This document shows positions 8,677 to 18,226 of a stretch of 64,000 bases of DNA, one piece after another; the stretch's first letter is position 1; every line of letters begins with the position of its first letter. Below the pieces are notes generated by a model. That model ran no database searches and was not told the origin of the DNA. It worked only from the letters and a program-made list of their open reading frames with translations. This DNA is from Streptomyces griseiscabiei (lineage in GTDB: Bacteria; Actinomycetota; Actinomycetes; Streptomycetales; Streptomycetaceae), in assembly GCF_020010925.1 (NCBI RefSeq), contig NZ_JAGJBZ010000004.1:248001-312000 (forward strand), given 5' to 3'. The translations under genes and the position numbers were made by a program.

Positions 8677-9678
8677 GTGCGTAAGGCATGGATCGCGGTG
8701 ATCGCCGCCGGCAGCGCCGGGCTCGCCTTCGTGATGGTGCTGGTCGTGGGTGTCTATCTGGTCGCCGGGAATCTCGCGAACGGGATCGGCGGGAAGTCGG
8801 TCGGGCTGGCCAAGGGGGCTGTTCCCGCCGCTTATCAGGCGCTCGTGCAGAAATGGGGCAATCTGTGCGACGCGATCAATCCGGCGTTGCTCGCCGCGCA
8901 GTTGTATCAGGAGAGCGGATTCAATCCGAAGGCGCAGAGCCACGCCGCGGCGCAGGGGATCGCGCAATTCATTCCGGGGACGTGGGCGACGCACGGACTC
9001 GACGGTGACGGTGACGGCGACCGTGATGTGTGGGACCCGAATGACGCGATTCCATCGGCTGCTTCGTACGACTGCTCCCTCGCGAAGTACGTGAAGGACG
9101 TCCCCGGTGATCCGACGGCGAACATGCTCGCTTCCTACAACGCGGGGGCGTACGCCGTCATCAAGTACGGGGGGGTTCCGCCGTACAAGGAGACCCAGAA
9201 CTATGTGAAGACGATCACCACGCTGTCGGAGAGTTTCGCCGCGCCGACGAGCCGGGTCGATCCCAGCGAGCAGGCCGCCGGGGCCATCGCGTACGCGCAG
9301 AAGAAGCTCGGGACGCTCTATCTGTGGGGCGGTACCGGCACCGCTGAGCAGGGCGGACGCTTCGACTGCTCGGGGCTGACGCAGGCGGCGTACGACAGTG
9401 TGGGGATCACGCTGCCCCGGGTCGCGAACGATCAGTACAACGCCGGGCCGCACCCCTCGCGCGAGGAGCTGCTGCCGGGGGATCTGGTGTTCTTCTCGGA
9501 CGACCTCACCAACTCCCGGGCCATTCGGCACGTCGGGATCTATGTCGGGGGCGGATATATGATCGACGCTCCGCGGACGGGGGCGGTCATCCGTTTCGAC
9601 CCGATTGACACCCCCGACTACTTCGGTGCCACCCGGGTCACCGAGGATGGCGCGAAAGCGTTGCCCACGACCGTCTGA
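8677..9678 (+). CDS. Bifunctional lytic transglycosylase / NlpC-P60 peptidase
   Basis: The 333-residue protein cleaves peptidoglycan. It has an N-terminal membrane anchor (about 6-30), an SLT-type lysozyme domain (about 48-190) with the catalytic Glu79 in QLYQESGFNP and the AQGIAQFIPGTW motif, and an NlpC/P60 endopeptidase domain (about 200-333) with Cys231 in RFDCSGL and His285 in IRHVGIYV. GTG 8677 was chosen because the GAGGGG sequence at 8662-8667 is 9 bp away; TTG 8671 is also open. Such glycan-plus-peptide hydrolases accompany envelope-spanning secretion systems (VirB1 role). It lies 6 kb from the T4SS-like genes and could serve them. Confidence 0.93.
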   Translation: MRKAWIAVIAAGSAGLAFVMVLVVGVYLVAGNLANGIGGKSVGLAKGAVPAAYQALVQKWGNLCDAINPALLAAQLYQESGFNPKAQSHAAAQGIAQFIPGTWATHGLDGDGDGDRDVWDPNDAIPSAASYDCSLAKYVKDVPGDPTANMLASYNAGAYAVIKYGGVPPYKETQNYVKTITTLSESFAAPTSRVDPSEQAAGAIAYAQKKLGTLYLWGGTGTAEQGGRFDCSGLTQAAYDSVGITLPRVANDQYNAGPHPSREELLPGDLVFFSDDLTNSRAIRHVGIYVGGGYMIDAPRTGAVIRFDPIDTPDYFGATRVTEDGAKALPTTV

Positions 9679-9913
9679 CGGCGCCGTAATTCTCCGTGAA
9701 CCACTGCCCTGAGCTGCGGAGACGTGTCTCTCTTCGATAACGTCTGAGTGATCATTCAGTGGAGGGTGGAACGCATTGAAGGGGAGTGTGCGTTCCTATT
9801 TGGCGTAGCCCGTTGACGCTCACGCGGAAGCACTACGTACACCACGGGGGTGGCACAGCGCGGCGCACGTACGGGTGCGGTCGCGAGAACGATGACGAAA
9901 GGGCCGCAGCACG
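9679..9913. other. Intergenic region with candidate promoter
   Basis: No gene. TTGACG at 9813-9818 followed after 15 bp by TACGTA (9834-9839) is a plausible sigma-HrdB-type promoter for the PAP2 gene. TGAGTGATCATTCA near 9747 is an imperfect palindrome. Confidence 0.35.
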
Positions 9914-10642
9914 ATGGCTGGACTCGCCGCGCATGCCGCTACCGCATTGGCCGCTGAATCCGGATCGAATCCCGACGTCGAGCTGCTGTACGACATCAAT
10001 GGTCTGGCCAAGGACGCGCCGGGCTGGCTCGACCGGGTCATGGAGTTCGTCGGGGAGTACGGGCTGCTCTTCGCGATGGTGCTGCTGATCCTGTGGTGCT
10101 GGTGGGGTGTGCGCAGGCGGGGCGGTGAGGACGCGGCCGCGTCCGTGGCCGCGCTGATGTGGGCGCCGCTCGCCGCCGGGATCGCGGTGCTGGTGAATGT
10201 GCCGATACGGGGGTTCGTGGAGCGGCCCCGGCCCTTTCTCGACCACGAGGGGCTGGAGGTGCTCGTCTCCGGCAAGACCGACTACTCGTTCGTGAGCGAT
10301 CACGCGACCCTGATCATGGCGATGGCGGTGGGGCTGTTCGTCGCCAACCGGAAGTTCGGGATGGTCGGGCTGGTCATCGGGCTGCTGGGCGGGTTCATCC
10401 GGGTGTACATGGGTGTGCACTATCCGACGGATGTGATCGGTGGGTTCGCGCTCGGGACGGCCGTGGTGCTGCTGTTGTCGCCGCTCGCCATGGCGCTGCT
10501 CACGCCGCTGATGCGGGCCGTGGAGCGGTCGCCTCGGGTGGGGTGGGTCGTGCGGGCTCGGGGGCGTGACGGGGGGCGTGCGGTGATTCCGGGGGCGCGG
10601 GTCGAATCCGCGTCCGCGGGGGAGCGGGATCTGGCGGCCTGA
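9914..10642 (+). CDS. PAP2-family membrane phosphatase
   Basis: A 242-residue integral membrane protein with about five helices. It carries the three parts of the PAP2 phosphatase signature: VERPRPFL (the K/R-x6-R-P element), SFVSDHATL (the P-S-G-H element, here with S-D-H) and RVYMGVHYPTDVIGG (S/R-x5-H-x3-D). Such enzymes dephosphorylate lipid pyrophosphates or phosphatidate at the outer membrane face; undecaprenyl pyrophosphate recycling is one possibility. ATG 9914 is the only good start. It is monocistronic and ends before a palindromic repeat. Confidence 0.9.
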   Translation: MAGLAAHAATALAAESGSNPDVELLYDINGLAKDAPGWLDRVMEFVGEYGLLFAMVLLILWCWWGVRRRGGEDAAASVAALMWAPLAAGIAVLVNVPIRGFVERPRPFLDHEGLEVLVSGKTDYSFVSDHATLIMAMAVGLFVANRKFGMVGLVIGLLGGFIRVYMGVHYPTDVIGGFALGTAVVLLLSPLAMALLTPLMRAVERSPRVGWVVRARGRDGGRAVIPGARVESASAGERDLAA

Positions 10643-10690
10643 GGCCGCGCCTGGGTTCCTCTTTCGCGCTCCGCGCGGGGTGGGTGGGAA

Positions 10691-10770
10691 TCTGCGGGTT
10701 CGGTGGGGGTTCTCGCGCCGTTCCCCGCGCCCCTGGAAACAGGGCCTGCGGCCCTTTCCAGGGGCGCGGC
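10691..10770. repeat. Dispersed palindromic element, copy A
   Basis: Contains perfect 14-bp arms (10726-10739 and 10755-10768, CGCGCCCCTGGAAA and its complement) with a nested AGGGCC/GGCCCT hairpin. It lies between the convergent PAP2 and oxidoreductase genes, where it can act as a bidirectional terminator. The core TTCCCCGCGCCCCTG recurs at other intergenic sites in this window. Confidence 0.85.
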
Positions 10771-10774
10771 AGGC

Positions 10775-12328
10775 TTACAGGGACTGCGGGAACGTGAAGA
10801 AGCGGGTCGGGTCGTACTGGTTCTTCAGCTTGGTCAGGCGGGGGGCCGCTTCGCCGTAGTAGGCCTTTTTCCAGTCGGTGAGGGTGGGGTCGGTGTAGTT
10901 CTGGTAGGCGGCGCCCGAGGCGTGGCGGGTCATGGACTTGTGGGCCGTGGTGAGCCAGGACTGGGCCGCCGTGCCGGTGGTGCCGGGCTTCCAGGAGGCG
11001 AGGTACTGGGCCAGCATCCGGGAGCGGCGGTGGACGAACGCCGTGGCCGTGGGCGAGACGCGGTTGACCCGGCCGCCGAGAGCGGTGAACGCGATGCTGC
11101 CGGCGCCGCCCTTCACGCCCGTGATCTGGGTCAGCAGCGTCTGGATGCCCGCCGAGGAGATCGAGCGGTCGAAGAAGTCCGAGCGGGCCGCGTACGTCTC
11201 GCGGCCGAGGGCGCCCTGCGGGGAGCGGCCCGGGGTCGAGCCCGGCAGATGGCACTTGGCGTCGGCGGAGAAGGACGAGCAGCCCGCGTAGCCCTCCATG
11301 GCGTCCTCGTAGGAGCGGCGCTTGAGGGAGACGCTGCGGGCCGGGGTGCCGACACGGTCGGCCAGACGGTCGAGGGCGTTCTCCAGGTCGCCGTAGGTGC
11401 CCAGGGAGAAGGCGGCGACCGCGACGGTCGGGCTGCCGCCGTTCTCCAGGTGGCAGGAGGACCAGATCTCGTCGGGCTGGGTCGGGCCCCACTCCTGCCA
11501 GGCCTTCAGTACGGCGGCGGCCTTCGACCACGGCCAGGTGAGGTAGGCGGTGACGCCCTTGGCCGCGGGGTGGGTCTTGAAGCGGAGTTCGGTGACCACG
11601 CCGAAGTTGCCGTTGCCGGCGCCTCGTAGGGCCCAGAAGAGGTCCTTGTTCGTGGTGGCGTTCGCGGTCAGCTGCTTGCCGTCGGCGGTTATCAGCGTGG
11701 CCTGGGTGAGGCTGTCGCAGGTCAGGCCGTACGCGCGGGACGTCACGCCGTGGCCGCCGCCGAGGGTGAGGCCGGAGACACCGACGGTCGGGCAGGAGCC
11801 GGCGGGGATGGTGACGCCCTTCGCCGCCAGGGCCCGGTAGACGTCGATGAGCTTGGAGCCGGCGCCCACGACCGCCTCGTTCGCGGAGGCGCGGATCTTG
11901 TTCAGCTTCGAGACGTCGATGACGAGGCGGCCGTTGCCGGAGGACCAGCCGGCGTAGGAGTGGCCGCCGTTGCGGATCGAGACCTTGATGTCGTGCGCCT
12001 TGGCGTAGGCGAGCGTCGTACGGATGTCGTCGGGGTGGGCGACATAGGCGACGGCGGTGGGCTTCAGGGTGTCGAAGCGGGTGTTGTAGAGCTGGCGGGC
12101 CGTGGACCAGGCCTTGTCGCCGGGGCGGATCAGGGGGCCGTCGAGGTCGCGGGCCAGGGCGGACCAGTTGGCGGCGGTGACCTTGGAGGTGGTGGTGGTC
12201 GTCGTCGTGCGCAGCGCGGTGTCCGTGGCGCGGGTGCCGGGGGTGGGGGGCGTGGTGGTGCACGCGGAGGCGGTGAGGGTGGTGAGGGCGGCGGCCGTGG
12301 TGCCGCCGATGAATGTGCGCCGTTCCAT
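10775..12328 (-). CDS. Exported FAD-linked oxidoreductase, berberine-bridge type
   Basis: A 517-residue flavoenzyme of the PCMH/FAD_binding_4 plus BBE family. The N-terminus has a twin-arginine motif (RRTFIG) and a lipobox-like ASAC with Cys23, so it is probably a Tat-exported lipoprotein. Residues for bicovalent flavin attachment are present: His123 in RNGGHSYAG and Cys179 in GSCPTVGVSG. The BBE C-terminal element is NQYDPTRFF. Family members oxidise sugars, oligosaccharides or alkaloids with O2; the substrate cannot be read from sequence. Start ATG 12328 follows GGGAG and restores a proper signal peptide; longer in-frame starts do not. Confidence 0.92.
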   Translation of the reverse strand: MERRTFIGGTTAAALTTLTASACTTTPPTPGTRATDTALRTTTTTTTSKVTAANWSALARDLDGPLIRPGDKAWSTARQLYNTRFDTLKPTAVAYVAHPDDIRTTLAYAKAHDIKVSIRNGGHSYAGWSSGNGRLVIDVSKLNKIRASANEAVVGAGSKLIDVYRALAAKGVTIPAGSCPTVGVSGLTLGGGHGVTSRAYGLTCDSLTQATLITADGKQLTANATTNKDLFWALRGAGNGNFGVVTELRFKTHPAAKGVTAYLTWPWSKAAAVLKAWQEWGPTQPDEIWSSCHLENGGSPTVAVAAFSLGTYGDLENALDRLADRVGTPARSVSLKRRSYEDAMEGYAGCSSFSADAKCHLPGSTPGRSPQGALGRETYAARSDFFDRSISSAGIQTLLTQITGVKGGAGSIAFTALGGRVNRVSPTATAFVHRRSRMLAQYLASWKPGTTGTAAQSWLTTAHKSMTRHASGAAYQNYTDPTLTDWKKAYYGEAAPRLTKLKNQYDPTRFFTFPQSL

Positions 12329-12893
12329 GTGGGTCTCCCGGTGCGCCGCGCTTGGGGTGGGTCGTGGAACGAGACGGGGATCGTGGGGGCGGGGTTCCCG
12401 GATTATCGCCCTCACGGTTTCGGGTGACGCCTCTCGTGTCGCCCCGGGAGGCACTACCCGTCCCCTTCGGGCGCGTGGAGCGGTGCGAGCCGGGGGATGA
12501 CTGCAATGCGTAGTCGAATGAACGCGTAGCGTCATATTCGGGAGGAGGTGGTGCGGGTGATGTGGAACCCTTGAGTCCGTTGATGTGCGTGAGGTGAGGG
12601 AGGCGCGGCCTTGGCATCGGGATCTGCACGTGCCCTCCCCGTGAGCATTCCGTGACCTCACCGCACTGTCGGCAGGGGTTCACTCGCCGTTCACTTCCGT
12701 CCATCGGCGGCTTCACCTGATCTGCCTAATTTCGGCCTTACCCGGTGCGGGGTGCGGGCCGAATCGCGGCCCCGCAGCCCGTGACGACAGCAGTACGAGG
12801 GACCAGAGGCACCAGCAGGACGGGTCCCGAGGCTGATACGACGACTTCGCACGCCGCCATGTGGACGGCGGCTCCTGGAAGGAACTCCCGAAA
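12329..12893. promoter_or_regulatory. Divergent control region of the oxidoreductase gene and pstS
   Basis: 565 bp without a gene. The right part holds the PHO box described separately and the pstS leader of about 160 nt. TAATTT at 12727-12732, seven bases after the PHO box, is a likely -10 element. I see nothing specific in 12329-12670 beyond the expected promoter of the leftward oxidoreductase. Confidence 0.6.
12677..12720 (+). promoter_or_regulatory. PHO box upstream of pstS (PhoP site)
   Basis: Four contiguous 11-nt direct-repeat units: GGTTCACTCGC, CGTTCACTTCC, GTCCATCGGCG and GCTTCACCTGA. Units 1, 2 and 4 keep the TTCAC core known for Streptomyces PhoP direct repeats; unit 3 is degenerate. 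The array ends 173 bp before the pstS start. It implies activation of pst at low phosphate. Confidence 0.88.
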
Positions 12894-14024
12894 GTGAAGC
12901 TTCAGCGCAAGAACCGGCTGCGCGCCCTTTCTCTCGGTGCTGTCGCCCTCACCGGCGCTCTGACCCTCACCGCGTGCGGGTCGGACGACACCAGTGGTGG
13001 CGCGAGCGGCACGAGCGACAGCTCCGCGCCGGCCAGCGACATCGACTGCGGCGACGCCCAGGGTCAGCTGCTGGCCGACGGCTCCTCGGCGCAGAAGAAC
13101 GCGATCGACGCCTGGGTGAAGCAGTACCAGACCGCCTGCAAGGACGTCGTCATCAACTACAAGGGCAGCGGTTCGGGCGCGGGCATCACCGCGTTCACCC
13201 AGGGCCAGGTCGCCTTCGCGGGCTCCGACTCGGCGCTGAAGCCCGAAGAGGTCACGGCCTCCAAGGAGGTCTGCAAGGACGGTCAGGGCATCGACCTGCC
13301 GATGGTCGGCGGCCCGATCGCGGTCGGCTACAACGTCCCGGGTGCCGAGAACCTGGTCCTGGACGCCAAGACCCTCGCCCTGATCTTCGACAGCAAGATC
13401 ACCAACTGGAACGACAAGGCCATCGCGGAGCTCAACCCCGACGCGAAGCTGCCCGACCTCAAGATCCAGGCCTTCCACCGCTCGGACGAGTCCGGCACCA
13501 CGGACAACTTCACCAAGTACCTGATCGCCGCGGCCCCCGACAGCTGGAAGTACGAGGGCGGCAAGGCCTGGCAGGCCAAGGGCGGCCAGTCCGCTCAGGG
13601 CTCCTCCGGTGTCGCGCAGGGCGTGAAGGAGACCAAGGGCGCCATCTCCTACATGGAGCTCTCCTACGCCACGGACGGCATCAGCACGGTCGACGTCAAG
13701 ACCGACGCCGCCGAGCCGGTCAAGGCGACCGTCGAGAACGCCACCAAGGCGATCTCCGAGGCGCAGGTCGTCGGCACGGGCAAGGACCTCGCGCTGAAGC
13801 TGAACTACACGCCGAAGGCCGAGGGCGCCTACCCGATCACCCTCGTCACCTACGAGATCGTCTGTGACAAGGGCAACAAGGCGGACACCCTGCCCGCCAC
13901 GAAGTCCTTCCTCACCTACATCGCGTCCGAGGACGGCCAGGCGCTGCTCTCCGAGGCCGGGTACGCCCCGATGCCCGAGGAGATCATCACCAAGGTCCGT
14001 ACGACCATCTCGGAACTGAGCTGA
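12894..14024 (+). CDS. pstS: Phosphate-binding lipoprotein PstS
   Basis: The 376-residue extracellular phosphate receptor of the high-affinity Pst ABC importer. It has a lipoprotein signal with lipobox LTAC and Cys28, followed by Ser/Gly/Asp-rich linker and the PstS fold. Phosphate-contact motifs are GSSAQKNAID, GSGSGAG, AGSDSAL and HRSDESGTTDNF. GTG 12894 is preferred over the GTG at 12861 because GGAAGGA lies about 10 bases upstream and it yields a normal signal peptide. First gene of pstSCAB; the PHO box upstream places it under PhoR-PhoP. A stable hairpin separates it from pstC. Confidence 0.97.
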   Translation: MKLQRKNRLRALSLGAVALTGALTLTACGSDDTSGGASGTSDSSAPASDIDCGDAQGQLLADGSSAQKNAIDAWVKQYQTACKDVVINYKGSGSGAGITAFTQGQVAFAGSDSALKPEEVTASKEVCKDGQGIDLPMVGGPIAVGYNVPGAENLVLDAKTLALIFDSKITNWNDKAIAELNPDAKLPDLKIQAFHRSDESGTTDNFTKYLIAAAPDSWKYEGGKAWQAKGGQSAQGSSGVAQGVKETKGAISYMELSYATDGISTVDVKTDAAEPVKATVENATKAISEAQVVGTGKDLALKLNYTPKAEGAYPITLVTYEIVCDKGNKADTLPATKSFLTYIASEDGQALLSEAGYAPMPEEIITKVRTTISELS

Positions 14025-14029
14025 CCCGA

Positions 14030-14063
14030 GTGCGGTCCGGTCCCGACCGGGACCGGGCCGCAC
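14030..14063 (+). terminator. Stem-loop between pstS and pstC
   Basis: GTGCGG-T-CCGGTCCC pairs with GGGACCGG-G-CCGCAC around a GACC loop, a stem of about 14 GC-rich pairs with one mismatch, starting five bases after the pstS stop. No U-tract follows. It probably attenuates or protects the message, so that the binding protein is made in excess of the permease (inference). Confidence 0.7.
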
Positions 14064-14161
14064 CGTCCGGTGCACCGCCGCCAGGAGTCCTCCGCCACCG
14101 CGGGCGGCTCCGCCCCGAGCCGCCGCCCGCACGACGACGGCTCCGCAGACCGGAGAACCTG

Positions 14162-15169
14162 ATGGACATATCGACCAAAGACACTCCCGCACCCCCCACC
14201 CCACCGACTTCACCGGCCGCCGAGCACAAGGGCGCCGAACGCGGCGTCACCCGCCTCGGCGACCGGGTGTTCCTCGGCCTCTCGCGTGGATCCGGCATCT
14301 TCCTGCTGGTGCTCATGGCGGCCATCGCCGTGTTCCTCAGCTACCGTGCCGTGCTCGCGATCAGCAAGGACGAGGCCAACTTCTTCACCACCTTCGAGTG
14401 GAACCCCACCGGGGTTCCGCCGGAGTTCGGCATCGCGGTCCTCGCCTTCGGCACGATCGTCTCGTCGGTCATCGCGATGGCCATCGCGGTCCCGGTCGCG
14501 GTCGGTATCGCCCTCTTCATCACGCACTACGCCCCGCGCAGGCTGGGCGGCCCGATCGCGTACGTGATCGACCTGCTCGCCGCCGTGCCGTCCATCGTGT
14601 ACGGCCTCTGGGGCATCCTGGTCCTCGTACCGCAGCTCGACGGGCTCTACGGCTGGCTGAACGACTACCTCGGCTGGACCGGCATCCTCGAATGGCAGGG
14701 CGGCGCCCCGCGTTCGATGCTCACCGTCGGCATCCTGCTCGCGATCATGATCCTGCCGATCATCACCAATGTGAGCCGTGAGGTCTTCCGGCAGGTGCCG
14801 CGGATGCACGAGGAGGCCGCGCTGGCCCTCGGCGCCACCCGCTGGGAGGTCATCCGCATGGCGGTGCTGCCCTTCGGGCGCTCCGGTGTCATCTCCGCCT
14901 CGATGCTCGGCCTCGGCCGCGCGCTCGGCGAGACCATGGCCGTGGCGATGGTCCTGTCGTCCAGCTTCGAGATCAACCTCAGCCTGCTCGACCCGGGCGG
15001 CGGCACCTTCGCCCAGAACATCGCCAGCAAGTTCAGCGAGGCGACCGAGATGGGCCGTGACGCCCTCATCGCCTCCGGTCTGGTCCTGTTCGTCATCACC
15101 CTGCTGGTCAATGGCGCGGCCCGACTGATCATCGCCCGCCGCAAGGAGTTCTCGGGGGCCAACGGATGA
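14162..15169 (+). CDS. pstC: Phosphate ABC transporter permease PstC
   Basis: A 335-residue inner-membrane permease with six helices after a Pro/Thr-rich N-terminal tail. The EAA loop is EEAALALGATRWEVIRMAVLP, which docks on PstB, and the conserved GRALGETMAV follows. ATG 14162 has CGGAGA eight bases upstream. It overlaps pstA by ATGA, so the two permease subunits are translationally coupled. Confidence 0.97.
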   Translation: MDISTKDTPAPPTPPTSPAAEHKGAERGVTRLGDRVFLGLSRGSGIFLLVLMAAIAVFLSYRAVLAISKDEANFFTTFEWNPTGVPPEFGIAVLAFGTIVSSVIAMAIAVPVAVGIALFITHYAPRRLGGPIAYVIDLLAAVPSIVYGLWGILVLVPQLDGLYGWLNDYLGWTGILEWQGGAPRSMLTVGILLAIMILPIITNVSREVFRQVPRMHEEAALALGATRWEVIRMAVLPFGRSGVISASMLGLGRALGETMAVAMVLSSSFEINLSLLDPGGGTFAQNIASKFSEATEMGRDALIASGLVLFVITLLVNGAARLIIARRKEFSGANG

Positions 15170-16221
15170 GCAACGCAACTCTCACCCCGAAGGGCCCGAG
15201 CACCCTGCGTGCCGCGTCCCTGCCCAAGTGGTTCGCCTGGGCGGTCGCCGCCGGGTCGGTCGCGCTGGGCCTCGGCATCAGCGCCGTGGCCGGCCTCGAA
15301 AGCTCCATCCAGTGGGCCCTGATCGCGGGTCTCCTCTTCGTCCTCGGCTCGTACGTCATTGCCGCGCGCGTCGAGGGCAAGCGGCAGGCCAAGGACCGGG
15401 TGGCGACCAGCGTCGTCTGGGTCGCGTTCCTGCTCGCGGTCCTCCCGCTGGCCTCGCTCATCTACGAGACCGTCGCGCGCGGTGTGAAGGTCCTCGACGG
15501 CTACTTCCTCACCCACTCGATGGGCGTGGTCTCCAACACCGAGCCCGGCGGCGGTATCTACCACGCCATCCTCGGCACCCTGGAGCAGGTCGGCATCGCC
15601 ACCGTCATCTCCGTGCCGATCGGTGTGCTGACCGCGATCTACCTGGTCGAGTACGGCCGGGGCAAGCTCGCCCGGGCCGTCACCTTCTTCGTCGACGTCA
15701 TGACGGGCATCCCGTCGATCGTCGCGGGTCTGTTCATCCTGAGCACCTGGATCCTGATCCTGGACATGGGCTACTCCGGCTTCGCCGGCGCGATGGCGCT
15801 GACGATCCTGATGCTGCCGGTCGTCGTCCGCTCCACCGAGGAGATGCTCAAGCTCGTCCCGAACGAGTTGCGCGAGGCCTCGCTGGCGCTGGGTGTGCCG
15901 AAGTGGCGGACCATCCTCAAGATCGTGCTGCCGACCGCCATCGGCGGTATCACGACGGGTGTGATGCTCGCGGTCGCCCGTATCGCCGGTGAGACCGCTC
16001 CGGTCCTGCTGCTGGTGTGGGGTTCGTCGTACATCAACGCGAACCCGTTCTCCGACCCGCAGGCCTCGCTGCCGATGTACATCTATCTGCAGTTCCAGCA
16101 GAGTGGTGGTTCCGGGGCGGCGTACGACCGTGCCTGGGCGGCGTCGCTGACGCTGATCGCCTTCATCATGATCCTGAACCTGGCGGCCCGCGGCATCGCC
16201 CGTTGGAAGGCCCCCCGATGA
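15166..16221 (+). CDS. pstA: Phosphate ABC transporter permease PstA
   Basis: A 351-residue permease, partner of PstC. Two extra N-terminal hydrophobic segments (about 16-36 and 43-64) precede the six-helix core, as usual in actinobacterial PstA. The coupling loop is REASLALGVPKWRTILKIVLP and the signature RIAGETAPVL is present. It starts within the pstC stop (ATGA) and is separated from pstB by 88 bp, still in one operon. Confidence 0.97.
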   Translation: MSNATLTPKGPSTLRAASLPKWFAWAVAAGSVALGLGISAVAGLESSIQWALIAGLLFVLGSYVIAARVEGKRQAKDRVATSVVWVAFLLAVLPLASLIYETVARGVKVLDGYFLTHSMGVVSNTEPGGGIYHAILGTLEQVGIATVISVPIGVLTAIYLVEYGRGKLARAVTFFVDVMTGIPSIVAGLFILSTWILILDMGYSGFAGAMALTILMLPVVVRSTEEMLKLVPNELREASLALGVPKWRTILKIVLPTAIGGITTGVMLAVARIAGETAPVLLLVWGSSYINANPFSDPQASLPMYIYLQFQQSGGSGAAYDRAWAASLTLIAFIMILNLAARGIARWKAPR

Positions 16222-16309
16222 CGAGGACAACGTGCGGCTCCGCCGCGCGGCCGGTCGCTGACGCGGCCACACAGCGACCAGTTCCCCCGCGAAAGAAGCA
16301 GTGATCGAC

Positions 16310-17086
<777 letters not shown>

Positions 17087-17148
17087 GCCGGCGTCTCCCA
17101 GGAACCCCTCGCGGTGCTGCATGGCGGTGCCGCCGCGAGGTAGGTAAA

Positions 17149-17179
17149 GGGCCCGCCCCCGGCTCCCGGGGGCGGGCCC
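17149..17179. terminator. Terminator between convergent pstB and pit
   Basis: Perfect 14-bp arms, 17149-17162 and 17166-17179 (GGGCCCGCCCCCGG and its complement), around a 3-nt loop. It stands between convergent genes and can serve both. A weaker hairpin (CCTCGCGG with CCGCGAGG) precedes it at 17107-17140. Confidence 0.9.
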
Positions 17180-17220
17180 GTCCTCGTTCGGGGCGAGCCC
17201 GGGGCGAGTGCCCCTCGGCT

Positions 17221-18219
17221 CTACAGGAACGCCAGGTTCACGATCCAGAAGCTCAGCGCGGCGACCAGCGCCGCGGCCGGCATCGTGATGAACCAGCCGA
17301 GGATGATGTTCTTGGCGACGCCCCAGCGGACGGCGTTGATGCGCTTGGTGGCGCCGACGCCCATGATCGCCGAGGTGATGATGTGGGTCGTGGAGATGGG
17401 GGCCTTGAAGATGAAGGCCGTGATGAACATGATCGACGCGCCGGTGGTCTCGGCGGCGAAGCCCTGCGGCGGATCGAGTTCGATGATCTTCCGGCCCAGG
17501 GTGCGCATGATGCGCCAGCCGCCCGCGTACGTGCCGAGGGAGAGCATGACCGCGCAGACGATCTTCACCCAGACCGGGATCGGGTCGCCGTAGTCCTCGA
17601 CGTCCGCGATGACCAGGGCCATCACGACGATGCCCATCGTCTTCTGGGCGTCCTGCAGACCGTGGCCGAGGGCCATACCGGCCGCCGACACGGTCTGCGC
17701 GATACGGAAACCGCGCTTGGCCTTGTGCGGGTTGGCCCGGCGGAAGATCCACATGATCGCGGCCATCACCAGGTAGCCGACGACCAGGCCGACCACCGGG
17801 GAGATGAACATCGGGATGACGACCTTTTCGAGGACGCCGGACCAGTAGACCGTCGTACCGCCCGCGAGGGCCGCGCCCACCATGCCGCCGAACAGCGCGT
17901 GCGAGGAGGACGAGGGCAGGCCGAAGTACCAGGTGACCAGGTTCCAGGTGATCGCGCCGACCAGGGCCGCGAAGAGGATGCCCATCCCCTTGGAGCCCTC
18001 GGGCGTGGAGATCAGCCCCTCGCTGACCGTCTTGGCGACGCCGCTGCCGAGGAAGGCTCCGACGAGGTTCATGACGGCGGCCATGGCGAGGGCCGCGCGC
18101 GGTGTCAGGGCACGCGTCGACACCGAGGTCGCGATGGCGTTCGCGGAGTCGTGGAAGCCGTTGGTGTACGTGAAGAAGAGCGCGACCCCGATGGTCACGA
18201 CCAGAGCGAAGGTGTCCAT
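17221..18219 (-). CDS. pit: Low-affinity inorganic phosphate transporter Pit
   Basis: A 332-residue PiT-family secondary transporter with about ten helices. The duplicated family signature is visible: NGFHDSANAIATS near the N-terminus and KAPISTTHIITSAIMGVG near the C-terminus. It carries metal-phosphate in symport with protons. ATG 18219 is the natural start; the stop of the DUF47 gene lies only 7 bp upstream, so the two form a leftward operon. This DUF47-Pit pairing is common and lets the cell balance Pit against the adjacent high-affinity Pst. Confidence 0.95.
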   Translation of the reverse strand: MDTFALVVTIGVALFFTYTNGFHDSANAIATSVSTRALTPRAALAMAAVMNLVGAFLGSGVAKTVSEGLISTPEGSKGMGILFAALVGAITWNLVTWYFGLPSSSSHALFGGMVGAALAGGTTVYWSGVLEKVVIPMFISPVVGLVVGYLVMAAIMWIFRRANPHKAKRGFRIAQTVSAAGMALGHGLQDAQKTMGIVVMALVIADVEDYGDPIPVWVKIVCAVMLSLGTYAGGWRIMRTLGRKIIELDPPQGFAAETTGASIMFITAFIFKAPISTTHIITSAIMGVGATKRINAVRWGVAKNIILGWFITMPAAALVAALSFWIVNLAFL

Positions 18220-18226
18220 GAAGGGT

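Noticed and set aside
10691..10770. Palindromic repeats considered as insertion sequences
   Set aside because: No transposase frame and no target duplications are visible; the copies are short and non-coding.
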